From Chryseosolibacter sp044507775 (GTDB taxonomy: Bacteria; Bacteroidota; Bacteroidia; Cytophagales; Cyclobacteriaceae): DNA of 64,000 nucleotides. The stretch lies in the NCBI GenBank assembly GCA_044507775.1, contig JBIQIY010000017.1:1-64000 (forward strand), written 5' to 3'. The position numbers and the translations under genes are program-made. Positions 53,190 to 62,519 of this stretch are shown piece by piece. The notes beneath the pieces are model-generated. The model searched no databases, was not told the DNA's origin, and worked only from the letters and a program-made list of their open reading frames with translations. How positions within the stretch are numbered: position 1 is the stretch's first letter; each line of letters opens with the position of its first letter.

Positions 53190-53630
53190 TTAAAACGGGA
53201 CGATGGTAATATCTCCGCTCTTTTCCAGGATGGCATACTTGATGTCCTTCATTTTTTCCAGGCCGAAATACATACGCGCCGCTTCCAGGATGTCGTCTTC
53301 GGAGACCTTGGACTTTTTCATTCGTTTTGTCAGGGGCTTTCCTTCATCAACAATGATCAAGGGCAGCCCTTCAGTCACCTTGCCAAAAAACGGAAAATTC
53401 TCTTTGAGGAGCGAGAAAACGAGGTCGGTGGTCGTCAGGGTAACAATCAGGATTAATGCCCCTGTCAGCGAGTAGTCATGTCCGACCAGTGCCTGCTGCG
53501 TCACCTCACTGATAATCAATAGAAGCACGAGATCGAAGGTCGTGGCCTCGGACAAGCTTCGCTTCCCCATGATCCTGAACAGGAGCAGAATAAATACATA
53601 AATGGCCAGACCACGCAAAACAGGATTCAT
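53190..53630 (-). CDS. DUF421/YetF-family membrane protein
   Basis: From the Met at 53630 the product has 146 aa, with three N-terminal membrane helices and a C-terminal cytoplasmic DUF421 domain. Family-like parts are FRIMGKRSLSEATTFDLVL, near PLIIVDEGKPL and EDDILEAARMYFGLEKMKDI. The function is unknown; some relatives affect spore or envelope processes. Longer in-frame starts lack membrane or family character and would overlap the upstream gene. It is four bases downstream of the next gene, so the two are co-transcribed. Confidence 0.85.
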   Translation of the reverse strand: MNPVLRGLAIYVFILLLFRIMGKRSLSEATTFDLVLLLIISEVTQQALVGHDYSLTGALILIVTLTTTDLVFSLLKENFPFFGKVTEGLPLIIVDEGKPLTKRMKKSKVSEDDILEAARMYFGLEKMKDIKYAILEKSGDITIVPF

Positions 53631-53634
53631 ACGG

Positions 53635-54132
53635 CTACGGGTAGATGTACGGACTAAGCTTAAAGTCGGTATTATTGACAGAAATGCCGGTGTGAATGCG
53701 GCCCCGGATACCCTCGCGGGTGGTGAAAAAGAAAACAAGGCGTGCCTGGCCTTTTGCCGGAAACTCCAGGATCGTATACCCGCTTTCAATCCTTTGACTC
53801 GATGGTTCGGGGGTCATCCTGTCGAACTTGTAGACATCCAGGAAATTGGGCGCAAAGGCAATCCGGATCTTCCCGCTGATATCGTGTGAGACAATCTCCA
53901 GTTCGGTATCAGCTTCGCTGCGCAGGAATTTCTGGTACAACACCGTAGTACCGCCGGCGGCCAGCTTTGTCTCGCTCAATAATCCGTTGCCGAAAAGTCC
54001 CAGTATCGCGCAAACCAACACGACGAGCATGAGACCCCACCCGATCCGCTGTATGATCCAGCCGGTCTCATGAAGGTCAATGTCTTCCTCAATCTCGAGG
54101 GAAGTATTAACCCGTTCGATTTTTCTGCTCAT
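53635..54132 (-). CDS. Single-pass membrane protein of unknown function
   Basis: I do not recognise a family. From the Met at 54132 the product is 165 aa with an acidic N-terminal stretch (about residues 1-25) and one membrane helix (IGWGLMLVVLVCAILGLFG). An extracytoplasmic beta-rich domain follows (EIVSHDISGKIRIAFAPNFLDVY and others). The DUF421 gene follows after four bases, so the two probably act together in the membrane. Confidence 0.72.
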   Translation of the reverse strand: MSRKIERVNTSLEIEEDIDLHETGWIIQRIGWGLMLVVLVCAILGLFGNGLLSETKLAAGGTTVLYQKFLRSEADTELEIVSHDISGKIRIAFAPNFLDVYKFDRMTPEPSSQRIESGYTILEFPAKGQARLVFFFTTREGIRGRIHTGISVNNTDFKLSPYIYP

Positions 54133-54224
54133 CGAAAGATATTTCCCTTGCGGGTAAAATATGTGTGCCCGGTATACCCTACTCACTCTCAACGATTTCG
54201 TAGGTTGTCGCCTATGCAGTCGGA

Positions 54225-54617
54225 TCAGCTATTGCTTTCAGCGAGGTCAAGGGTCTGAAACACTACCTCCAGGAAGTGCTGCATAGCAAAAGGCTTTTCC
54301 ATAAAGCCGTCCGCTCCAGCCTCCACCGCCTTGCCCATAACATCGGGATCTTCAGAAACAACGATCACGGGCACTTCATGATAATTGGGGCTGACCTTTA
54401 TAAACCGGCAGATCTCGAGGCCGTCTACATCGGGAAGACTCCCGTCGATAATAAAGAGGTCGGGGACGACAAACCGGTTCTGGAGAATGCAGCTCCCGGT
54501 CTGCAGCACATCGACGTCGAAGCCGACGGAGGCCAGGGCAATATTCAAATCGTTCAAAATATCCGGATCACCTTCGATGACCAGTATCTTCAGCGGCTTT
54601 CTTTTCTCCCGTTTCAT
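54225..54617 (-). CDS. Single-domain response regulator (CheY-like)
   Basis: This 130-aa receiver domain has no output domain. The phosphoacceptor is D58 in LFIIDGSLPDVDG, with acidic pocket residues E15/D17 (VIEGDPD), a Ser in VVSED for the switch Thr/Ser, and K108 in MEKPF. It is likely phosphorylated by an unlinked histidine kinase and signals by protein contact. No kinase is encoded in this window. Confidence 0.92.
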   Translation of the reverse strand: MKREKRKPLKILVIEGDPDILNDLNIALASVGFDVDVLQTGSCILQNRFVVPDLFIIDGSLPDVDGLEICRFIKVSPNYHEVPVIVVSEDPDVMGKAVEAGADGFMEKPFAMQHFLEVVFQTLDLAESNS

Positions 54618-54792
54618 ACCGCATCGATTAACATAATCGCGTGGAGCAATTCTTGTTCCATCACATGACGACTATTTTCGGTTTACTATCGACTGATGCA
54701 AAGCTTTGCGACAAAAAAGACCTTGATTAAAAGCCACTTATGTCTTTTATTGGATTCGAAAACAAAGAGAAGTTAACATTGTAATAATATAT

Positions 54793-55872
54793 ATGAAGGG
54801 GATTGAAAGAATTGCGGGCGTGTGCATGCTGTTGTCAGCGATGATTAGTTGTCGACAGAGTGACGAAAGAAAAGCCTCGCAACCTGTCGCGGACAAACCT
54901 GCAGAGGAGATAAGCGGGATGGTGTGGGTACCAGGGGGAACTTTCATTATGGGCACTGACGAGGAAGAATCCTACGGCCACGAACGCCCCGCACATCAGG
55001 TGAAGGTGGACGGTTTCTGGATGGACGAGACGGAGGTCACCAATGCACAATTCCACGCATTCGTAGAGGCAACCGGTTACACAACGGTAGCAGAGCGCAA
55101 ACCGCGATGGGAAGATCTCGCAAAACAATCGCCTCCCGGCACTCCACCACCACCCGACAGTCTGCTAGTACCGGGTGCCCTGGTATTTGCGCCACCCGGA
55201 CAACCCGTCATGCTAAACGATTATTCCCAATGGTGGCGTTGGCTTCCCGGGACAAACTGGCGACATCCCGAGGGCCCCGGCAGCAACCTGGATGGACGGA
55301 TGAATTACCCCGTCACGCAAATCGCTTATGAAGATGCACAGGCATACTGCAAGTGGGCTGGCAAGCGGCTGCCGACCGAGGCGGAATGGGAATACGCCGC
55401 AAGGGGCGGTGCCGCGCAACAGCGATACCCCTGGGGGAATGAGCTAAAACTGCAGGGTAGATTCATGGCCAACACCTTCCAGGGAAGTTTTCCGAATCAC
55501 AACTCGGCCGAGGACGGTTTTGAAAAACTCGCACCGGTGCGCAGCTTTCCCCCCAATCAATATGGATTGTATGACATGATTGGAAATGTATGGGAGTGGA
55601 CGAGCGACTGGTATCATGTCGACTATTTCAAGCAACTCGCGGCTAACAAGGTCAGCGTGAACCCAACGGGACCTGGCAAACCGTACGACCCGAATGAACC
55701 ATACGCCATCAAACGCGTGTCCAAAGGTGGATCTTTCCTCTGCGCCGACGACTACTGCATAAACTACCGGCCCAGCGCCCGACAAGGCACTTCCTTCGAC
55801 TCCGGAATGTCCAACCTCGGATTCCGCTGCGTTAAAAGCCCGACTACGCCTCAACCGCACACGCCATCATAG
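54793..55872 (+). CDS. Formylglycine-generating-enzyme-like lipoprotein
   Basis: This 359-aa SUMF1/FGE-sulfatase domain protein has a lipoprotein-like signal (LLSAMISC, Cys-20). The FGE fold is evident from MVWVPGGTFIMGTDEEE, DETEVTNAQFHAFVEATGY, KRLPTEAEWEYAARGG, DMIGNVWEWTSDWY and NLGFRCVK. The two catalytic, copper-binding cysteines of true FGEs appear conserved: C317 and C322 in GGSFLCADDYC. It may therefore oxidise Cys to formylglycine on an exported sulfatase or act on another substrate, but no sulfatase is encoded nearby. The last ten residues (PTTPQPHTPS) are encoded by a palindromic repeat unit. Confidence 0.87.
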   Translation: MKGIERIAGVCMLLSAMISCRQSDERKASQPVADKPAEEISGMVWVPGGTFIMGTDEEESYGHERPAHQVKVDGFWMDETEVTNAQFHAFVEATGYTTVAERKPRWEDLAKQSPPGTPPPPDSLLVPGALVFAPPGQPVMLNDYSQWWRWLPGTNWRHPEGPGSNLDGRMNYPVTQIAYEDAQAYCKWAGKRLPTEAEWEYAARGGAAQQRYPWGNELKLQGRFMANTFQGSFPNHNSAEDGFEKLAPVRSFPPNQYGLYDMIGNVWEWTSDWYHVDYFKQLAANKVSVNPTGPGKPYDPNEPYAIKRVSKGGSFLCADDYCINYRPSARQGTSFDSGMSNLGFRCVKSPTTPQPHTPS

Positions 55873-55966
55873 GCTTCGTCGGATAATGCCCGACTACGCC
55901 TCAACCGCACACGCCATCATAGGCCCGACTACGCCTCACCGCGCATTCCACTCGGGCTTCGTCGGG
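55839..55966. repeat. Three palindromic units (CCCGACTACGCC ... TTCGTCGGG), inverted relative to 21717
   Basis: Units lie at 55839-55882, 55889-55923 (truncated at its right end) and 55924-55966. The first two share an identical 35-base stretch starting at CCCGACTACGCCTCAACC. Read on the minus strand the third unit (CCCGACGAAGCCCG ... GGCGTAGTCGGG) matches those at 21717-21903. The first unit begins in the last codons of the FGE-like gene and supplies its stop. Confidence 0.92.
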
Positions 55967-55969
55967 CAA

Positions 55970-56025
55970 GCTTTTTGCTTTTTGCTTTTTGCTTTATGCT
56001 TTATGCTTTTTGCTTTTTGCTTTTT
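55970..56025. repeat. 7-bp tandem array (GCTTTTT/GCTTTAT)x8
   Basis: Eight heptamers follow the palindromic units: GCTTTTT three times, GCTTTAT twice, GCTTTTT three times. On the minus strand they read AAAAAGC and ATAAAGC, the same family as the AAAGCNN array at 21638. They end eight bases from the aconitase stop codon. The T-runs might also help end transcription from the FGE-like gene. Confidence 0.92.
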
Positions 56026-56033
56026 CCAAACGA

Positions 56034-58775
56034 TTAGGCTATTTGCCGCAACACATACTGCAGGATCCCGTTGTGTTTGTAATAATCAACTTCGATCTTG
56101 CTGTCCAGCCTGCTAATGACGGAGAACTCCCTGACCTTCCCGTTCGATGCTTTTGCAGTAACCGTCAGCGTTTGTCCCGGCTTGATACTATCGTTGAGGC
56201 CGGGGATCGAAAACTCTTCGGTGCCATCGAGTCCCAGCGTTTCCGCCGTCTGGTCGGGAAGATATTGGAGGGGAAGCACGCCCATACCCACCAGGTTGCT
56301 GCGGTGAATCCGCTCATAGCTTTCCGCGATGACAGCCTTTACACCGAGGAGATACGTTCCCTTCGCTGCCCAGTCGCGTGAAGATCCGCTTCCATATTCC
56401 TTGCCGACGAGGATCACCAACGGCGTGCCGGTTTCTTTGTAGCGAACAGCCGCGTCGTAGACCGTCATCTCCTCATTCGTGGGAAGATAAGTCGTGTAAC
56501 CCCCTTCACGCGTGGCGAGCCGATTCTTGATGCGCACGTTCGCGAAGGTTCCGCGCACCATGACCTCGTCGTTGCCGCGCCGGGACCCATATGAATTGAA
56601 GTCATCATGGGAAACGCCACGTGCGAGCAAAAATTTACCTGCCGCGGAATCAACACTGAACGCGCCCGCCGGAGAGATGTGATCCGTTGTAATTGAATCA
56701 CCCAACACAAGCAGGGCTCTTGCATTGACGATCGGTTTTAACGGCGCGGGTTTGTCGGGCAGGTTAACGAAGAAGGGCACTTCTTTTACATACGTAGAAG
56801 CGGGATCCCATTGGTAGGCTTTGTCGGTCGGCGCTTGAAGATTTCGCCATTGCTCATTGCCATCGAAAATTTCGCCGTAGTTCTTGCGGAAATATTCCTT
56901 CTTCACAACGCGGCCGACTACTTCCTGAATCTCACTTTCAGATGGCCAGATGTCATGAAGAAAAACCGGGCGTCCCTTGGCATCGGCACCAAGGGGCTCT
57001 GAAGCCATGTCGATGTCCATTCTGCCGGCGATTGCGTAGGCCACTACCAGCAACGGCGACATCAGGAAGTTCATCTTGATCTGCGGATGGATGCGCGCCT
57101 CAAAATTGCGATTGCTCGACAGCGTTGCGGCGACGATCAGGTCATTGTCGGATACCGCCTGGGCTATCGGGTCGGGCAGCGGTCCTGAATTTCCGATACA
57201 GGATGTACATCCATATCCGACAACGTTGAAGCGCAATTTTTCCAGTGATTGCAGCAGGCCGGATTCCTGCAGGTAGTCGGTCACGACTTTCGAACCCGGC
57301 GCCAGACTTGTCTTGACCCAGGGTTTTACATCGAGACCCTTCTCCAGGGCCTTGGCGGCCAGCAATCCTGCGCCGATCATAACATCGGGATTGGAGGTAT
57401 TCGTGCAACTGGTAATGGCGGCGATTGCCACGTCACCATCGCTGAGATGGAAGGTTTCACCGTTGTAGGTTACTTTCACACTGCGCATGTCGTCGTGCTC
57501 CACATCCTTCACTTCGGATGGCGCAACATTACCACCTTCGCTTGCCCAGCGATTCAGAGGCCGATCAGAAAACTGAACATACTTGCGGAAATATCTTTTC
57601 TCAATCATCTCACTGATCACTTCCTTCGATTCGCGCAAGAGTATCTTGTCCTGAGGGCGACTCGGTCCGGATATCGCAGGCTCGACGGAGGCGAGGTCCA
57701 GCTCAACGATATGGCTGTACGTTATCTTGTCTTCGTTTTCGCGCCACAGCAGGTTCTCCTGCGTATAGCGCCGGGTTAACTCAATGACTTCTGCGGGCCG
57801 GTTAGTCTTATCGAGGTATTCAAGCGTCTTATCGTCGATGGGGAAATAGGTAATCGTGCAGCCAAATTCCGGAGACATGTTTCCAATCGTAGCGCGGTCG
57901 GGGACAGACAGTGATCGCAGTCCGTCGCCAAACACTTCCACGAATTTTCCCACCACTTTTGTGCGGCGCAGTAACTCCGTAATCGTCAGGACAAGGTCGG
58001 TAGCCGTACTGCCAACCGGTAACCTTCCCTTGAGTTTCAGGCCGATGACTTCGGGAAGGCTGAAGAATTCCGGCTGGCCGAGCATGGCAGCTTCCGCTTC
58101 GATACCTCCCACCCCATAAGCAAGTATTCCCAGCCCGTTCACCATGGGCGTATGCGAGTCTGTTCCCACAAGCGTGTCGGGGAAAGCAACGCCGTCTCTC
58201 TCCACCACGCACTTTGACAAATACTCGAGATTCACCTGGTGACAGATTCCCATGCCAGGTGGAACGACCGAGAAATTGTTGAAGGCTGTCTGCGCCCACT
58301 TCAGAAAACGGTAACGCTCGCTGTTGCGCTCGTATTCCTTATCAACATTTTTCTTGTACGCGTTGGGATTTCCAAAATAGTCCACCTGCACAGAGTGATC
58401 GATGATGAGGTCGACCGGAATCAAAGGGTTTATCTTTGCAGGATCCTTTCCTTTCCTGGATAATTCGCCGCGCAGCGAAGCGATGTCCACGATAGCGGGT
58501 ACACCGGTAAAATCCTGCATGAGTACCCGGGCCGGTTTGAACGGGATATCGATTTCAGCGGGCTGTGGACTCCACTTTAGCAGGGTGTTCACGTGTTCAG
58601 TCGTGATCACATAGTCGTCGTAATTTCGCAAGACGTTTTCCAACAAAATCCGGATCGAGAAAGGCAAGTGTGCGATTGGGTAACCTTTTTCCTGCAGAGC
58701 GCGCAAACTGTAGTATGAAAGGGTCTTGCCGTTGACATCCAGCTCCCTTTTGATTCCGAGAAAATCCTGATTCAT
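56034..58775 (-). CDS. acnA: Aconitate hydratase
   Basis: This 913-aa aconitase of the AcnA/IRP type interconverts citrate and isocitrate in the TCA cycle. [4Fe-4S] ligands appear in AITSCTNTSNPD (near 455) and VVGYGCTSCIGNSGPL (near 523). Other family blocks are FDRATIGNMSPEFG-like SVPDRATIGNMSPEFGCT and EYGSGSSRDWAAKGTYLLG. Length matches AcnA. It is followed at its 3' end by the inverted composite repeat. The next gene upstream is GAPDH, 105 bases away on the same strand. Confidence 0.97.
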   Translation of the reverse strand: MNQDFLGIKRELDVNGKTLSYYSLRALQEKGYPIAHLPFSIRILLENVLRNYDDYVITTEHVNTLLKWSPQPAEIDIPFKPARVLMQDFTGVPAIVDIASLRGELSRKGKDPAKINPLIPVDLIIDHSVQVDYFGNPNAYKKNVDKEYERNSERYRFLKWAQTAFNNFSVVPPGMGICHQVNLEYLSKCVVERDGVAFPDTLVGTDSHTPMVNGLGILAYGVGGIEAEAAMLGQPEFFSLPEVIGLKLKGRLPVGSTATDLVLTITELLRRTKVVGKFVEVFGDGLRSLSVPDRATIGNMSPEFGCTITYFPIDDKTLEYLDKTNRPAEVIELTRRYTQENLLWRENEDKITYSHIVELDLASVEPAISGPSRPQDKILLRESKEVISEMIEKRYFRKYVQFSDRPLNRWASEGGNVAPSEVKDVEHDDMRSVKVTYNGETFHLSDGDVAIAAITSCTNTSNPDVMIGAGLLAAKALEKGLDVKPWVKTSLAPGSKVVTDYLQESGLLQSLEKLRFNVVGYGCTSCIGNSGPLPDPIAQAVSDNDLIVAATLSSNRNFEARIHPQIKMNFLMSPLLVVAYAIAGRMDIDMASEPLGADAKGRPVFLHDIWPSESEIQEVVGRVVKKEYFRKNYGEIFDGNEQWRNLQAPTDKAYQWDPASTYVKEVPFFVNLPDKPAPLKPIVNARALLVLGDSITTDHISPAGAFSVDSAAGKFLLARGVSHDDFNSYGSRRGNDEVMVRGTFANVRIKNRLATREGGYTTYLPTNEEMTVYDAAVRYKETGTPLVILVGKEYGSGSSRDWAAKGTYLLGVKAVIAESYERIHRSNLVGMGVLPLQYLPDQTAETLGLDGTEEFSIPGLNDSIKPGQTLTVTAKASNGKVREFSVISRLDSKIEVDYYKHNGILQYVLRQIA

Positions 58776-58880
58776 GATAGTGACCTTTAATGTGAGAGAA
58801 CGGCTGCAGTGAATCGCCGTCTACACGGGAACATCTGCTGCCGCTAATAAGTTTAGTGAACTATGCACTTCCGCCGGATG

Positions 58881-59870
58881 CTACTCCTCGCGAATCTGAC
58901 GGATCATCTGATTGGTAAATCCCCACTCATTGTCGTACCAGGCCATCACCTTTACCAGGTCGCCATCCACGACCCGTGTGAGCCGGGAATCCACCACGCT
59001 GGCAAAAGCGCTTTTTACAATGTCGGAGGAAACCAGCGGCTCATCCGAAACCTGCAATACTGCTTTGTACCGCGGTGTTTTCGATTCTTCCACCAATATA
59101 GTATTAATTTCTTCTGGCGTGGTATTGCGCGCCGCGATCAGCGTAATATCCGACATAGATCCCACCGGTACTGGCGTGCGAATGGAAACGCCGTCGAACT
59201 TTCCATTCATCTGAGGCAGCGCCTTGGCCGTAGCAATAGCGGCGCCGGTCGATGAAGGAATCAGGTTTACTGCCCCGGCTCGACCCATGCGGAGATCCTT
59301 CTTCGAGGGCGCGTCAACAAGCGCCTGCGAAGCGGTGTAAGCGTGAATGGTATTGAGAATCGCCTTCTTTATGCCAAGTCTCCTGTCGAGGATCTCCACA
59401 ACGGGTCCGACATTGTTCGTTGTACAACTTGCACAGGAAAATATTGCCGTCTTTCCATCACTTGTGTTGACACCATGCACAACGGTAGGCGTATCCTTAC
59501 TTTTTGTAGGGCCGGAGATCACTACGGTTTTCGCGCCGGCGTGAATGTGCTTTTCCGCATCTTCGCGGTTTGTAAAAAAACCGGTGCTCTCGATGACAAC
59601 CTCCACGGTGAGGTCGTTCCAGGGGAGTTTCGCGGGATCTTTCTCATTGTAAAACGGAATCTTTTTCCCACCGATGACAAGGTTGTTTCCTTCAGCTTTC
59701 ACGTCTCGTTCATAAATTCCATATACGCTGTCATACTTTAGCAGATATGCCGCGTTTTCGACTGTCATCAGGTCGTTCAAGGCTACGATTTCCATATCCT
59801 TGTAGTCCATCATTACTTTGAGCGCAGCTCTGCCGATCCGGCCAAATCCATTTATTGCTATCCTTTTCAT
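58881..59870 (-). CDS. gap: Glyceraldehyde-3-phosphate dehydrogenase, type I
   Basis: This 329-aa glycolytic enzyme oxidises glyceraldehyde-3-phosphate with NAD and phosphate. It has KRIAINGFGRIGRAALK, an NAD-type Asp in VALNDLMTVENAAYLLKYD and SCASCTTNNVGP with the catalytic Cys near 152. The second Cys of the common SCTTNC motif is Asn here. NTIHAYTASQALVDAPSKKD and WYDNEWGFTNQM are also present. The adjacent ATPase gene lies upstream on the same strand. Confidence 0.96.
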   Translation of the reverse strand: MKRIAINGFGRIGRAALKVMMDYKDMEIVALNDLMTVENAAYLLKYDSVYGIYERDVKAEGNNLVIGGKKIPFYNEKDPAKLPWNDLTVEVVIESTGFFTNREDAEKHIHAGAKTVVISGPTKSKDTPTVVHGVNTSDGKTAIFSCASCTTNNVGPVVEILDRRLGIKKAILNTIHAYTASQALVDAPSKKDLRMGRAGAVNLIPSSTGAAIATAKALPQMNGKFDGVSIRTPVPVGSMSDITLIAARNTTPEEINTILVEESKTPRYKAVLQVSDEPLVSSDIVKSAFASVVDSRLTRVVDGDLVKVMAWYDNEWGFTNQMIRQIREE

Positions 59871-59933
59871 GTTGTTGTGTTTGTTTGTCAGTCTAAATAA
59901 CTACCACTTCAATAATAAAATCGTTCTCGGATA

Positions 59934-62504
59934 TCACTTTCTTTTGAATACCTTTTCAATCTCCACAGCCCAGAATACAACTGATGAAACTGCTATTGTT
60001 AGTCCCAACTCACCCGCCGACAGTGGATAGGTGCGGAACACCCGATTGAAAAAGGGAATGTAGATCACCATCATCTGCAGCCCGGCGGTAAACGCAATTG
60101 CAAACAGCATCGGCTTATTTGACCACCAGGGGCCCCTGAATGCCGATCGCCGGTTTGAACGGATTGCCAGAACATGGCCCAGCTGGCTGAAGCACAAAAC
60201 CGTAAACGCCATGGTTTGCCAATGGCTGCCGGAATGCTCGATTGCATACCATTGCATTCCGAGCGTAATGAGTCCCATGAGCAGGCCCACCCACAGGATA
60301 TGCCAGGCCATTCCGCCTGCGAAAATATTTTCTTTAGGTTGTCGCGGAGGGCGGTTCATGATGTTGGGCTCCGCTTTTTCCGATGCCAGTGCGAGTCCCG
60401 GAAGTCCATCGGTAATGAGATTGATCCAGAGAATATGTATCGCGAGAAGCGGGATAGGCAGTCCGAAAAATGGAGCGAGGAACAACGTCCATATCTCCCC
60501 GGAGTTTCCCGTCATAATGTACTTGATAAACTTCAGGATGTTGTCGAAAATGCGCCTGCCGTGTTTCACCGCCTTAATGATGGTGGCAAAGTTGTCATCG
60601 AGCAAAATCATGTGCGATGCTTCCTTCGAGACTTCGGTGCCGTTGATGCCCATAGCGATGCCGATGTCGGCGTTCTTGAGAGCGGGCGCATCGTTGACGC
60701 CGTCTCCGGTCATGGCGACAAAGTGATTTCGTCCCTGCAGCGCACTGATAATGCGCAACTTTTGCTCCGGGCTGACGCGCGCATATACGCGAATATCTTC
60801 AACCCGGCTGTTGAATTCATCATCGTTCATCTTCTGAAGCTCCGGGCCGGAAATGATGAGATCCTTTTCGGAGGAAACAATCCCGAGCTGCCCTGCGATT
60901 GCCTTTGCCGTCAGCTTGTGGTCACCGGTGATCATTACGGGCTTAATACCCGCACTCTTGCACTCCGCCACTGCCCTCCGCGCTTCGTCCCGCGCGGGAT
61001 CGATCATGCCGGCGATGCCAATGAACGTCAGCGACGACTCAATTTCCGCACTCTTGCTCATCGGTGGCAAGTGCGAAAAAAAACGCAGTGCATAACCCAG
61101 CGTGCGGTAGCCCCTTGTCGCCATGTCGTCAGCTTTCGCTTCAAATTCAGGAATGAGACGCTGTTGCGCATCGCTAAGTTTGTGGAAGAGCACATCGACC
61201 GCTCCCTTCACGATGGCTATGAATCCGGCATCCACCCGATGAATTGTCGTCATACATTTCCGTGTGGAATCAAAGGGCAGCTCGGCGACGCGCGGATACT
61301 TCTGCTCCACACTTGCGCGATCATAGCCGTGTTCCTGCGCATAGATCGCCAGTGCCACTTCCGTCGACTCACCCACCCATAAGGCGTCCTTGTCTTTCGT
61401 TACATCGTTGTTCAGAGACATGGCGTGCACAAGCAGGTCCTTATTCGCAAAGTCGACGTCAGGCAGCACACCCTCTCGAGCCTCGTAAATCTCCTGCACG
61501 GTCATTTTGTTCAGCGTAAGAGTTCCCGTTTTATCCGAGCAGATGTACGTCACAGAACCTAACGTTTCCACGGCTGGAAGTTTCCGGATCAGGGCGTTGT
61601 TCTTTACAAGTCTTTTTGCGCCGAGCGCGAGCGCGATTGTAACAAGAGCGGGCAGCGCCTCCGGTATCGCAGCAACAGCCAGCGAAATGGAGGTTAACAG
61701 CATGACAGACCAGGGCTCACCGCGTTGCCAGCCTACGAAGAAAAATATCGCGCAAAGGATAAGGATCGCGATGGTCAGCACTTTTCCAAATGAATCAAGT
61801 CTTTTCTGAAGCGGTGTTTTTACCTCTTCCGACTGTATCATGCTCGCGATCTTGCCGAACTCCGTGTTCATCCCGGTTTCAACGACGTAGCCAACGCCGC
61901 GTCCGTTCGTGACCGACGTCCCGCGATATCCCATGTTCAACCGGTCACCCAGCGCATACTCACCGGATGGCAATGCATCGGTCATCTTTTCGACATTGAG
62001 TGATTCACCCGTCAGGGTCGACTCATCAACCTTAAGGGTATGCGCCTCCACGAATCTCAAATCCGCAGGAATGATGTTGCCGGCCTCCACGACAACGACA
62101 TCTCCCGGCACGAGCTCATCCGCGACGATATCGACGGTCTGGTTATCGCGTGTTACACGGGCGTGGCTGGCTGCCATTCGCTGAAGTGCTTCCATCGCCT
62201 TCTCCGCGCGAAACTCCTGAACCACTCCGATCACTGCATTGACGATGACGATAGCAAGGATTACGATCGCATCCGTCATATCGCCGATGAAACCCGATAT
62301 GACAGCGGCCGCAATGAGAATCAGGATCATAAAATCCGTAAACTGATGAAGCAGCATCCCGACCACCGTTTTCTTTTTTCCTGATTCCAAAGTATTTTTT
62401 CCATGACGCGCCAATCGATCACGGACATCTTCAGCAGAAAGTCCGGCGAGACTTGTTCCCAATTCCTTTTCAACTTCAGAAACAGACTTGAGATAGTATT
62501 CCAT
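59934..62504 (-). CDS. Calcium-transporting-type P-ATPase
   Basis: This 856-aa P-type ATPase of the P2 group resembles SERCA/PMCA and bacterial Ca2+ pumps. It has an actuator TGES in DESTLTGESLNVEK, the phosphorylation motif ICSDKTGTLTLNKM (Asp near 325), KGAVDVLF in the nucleotide domain, and the hinge MTGDGVNDAPALKNADIG. About ten membrane helices are present. Metal-site residues in the M4 helix (AVAAIPEALPALVTIALALG) fit the PEGLP-type Ca2+ site. It exports cations from the cytoplasm; Ca2+ is likely but Mn2+ or Na+ cannot be excluded. Cardiolipin synthase follows upstream at 62520 on the same strand. Confidence 0.94.
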   Translation of the reverse strand: MEYYLKSVSEVEKELGTSLAGLSAEDVRDRLARHGKNTLESGKKKTVVGMLLHQFTDFMILILIAAAVISGFIGDMTDAIVILAIVIVNAVIGVVQEFRAEKAMEALQRMAASHARVTRDNQTVDIVADELVPGDVVVVEAGNIIPADLRFVEAHTLKVDESTLTGESLNVEKMTDALPSGEYALGDRLNMGYRGTSVTNGRGVGYVVETGMNTEFGKIASMIQSEEVKTPLQKRLDSFGKVLTIAILILCAIFFFVGWQRGEPWSVMLLTSISLAVAAIPEALPALVTIALALGAKRLVKNNALIRKLPAVETLGSVTYICSDKTGTLTLNKMTVQEIYEAREGVLPDVDFANKDLLVHAMSLNNDVTKDKDALWVGESTEVALAIYAQEHGYDRASVEQKYPRVAELPFDSTRKCMTTIHRVDAGFIAIVKGAVDVLFHKLSDAQQRLIPEFEAKADDMATRGYRTLGYALRFFSHLPPMSKSAEIESSLTFIGIAGMIDPARDEARRAVAECKSAGIKPVMITGDHKLTAKAIAGQLGIVSSEKDLIISGPELQKMNDDEFNSRVEDIRVYARVSPEQKLRIISALQGRNHFVAMTGDGVNDAPALKNADIGIAMGINGTEVSKEASHMILLDDNFATIIKAVKHGRRIFDNILKFIKYIMTGNSGEIWTLFLAPFFGLPIPLLAIHILWINLITDGLPGLALASEKAEPNIMNRPPRQPKENIFAGGMAWHILWVGLLMGLITLGMQWYAIEHSGSHWQTMAFTVLCFSQLGHVLAIRSNRRSAFRGPWWSNKPMLFAIAFTAGLQMMVIYIPFFNRVFRTYPLSAGELGLTIAVSSVVFWAVEIEKVFKRK

Positions 62505-62519
62505 GAGTATTGGGATGCA

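Noticed and set aside
58881..59870. GAPDH with a lost active-site residue
   Set aside because: The Asn in SCTTNN replaces the second, non-catalytic Cys. The catalytic Cys is intact and this variation occurs in normal enzymes.
60174..61382. 402-codon plus-strand frame opposite the P-ATPase
   Set aside because: It is an antisense shadow of a strongly conserved gene, with low-complexity composition and no family features.
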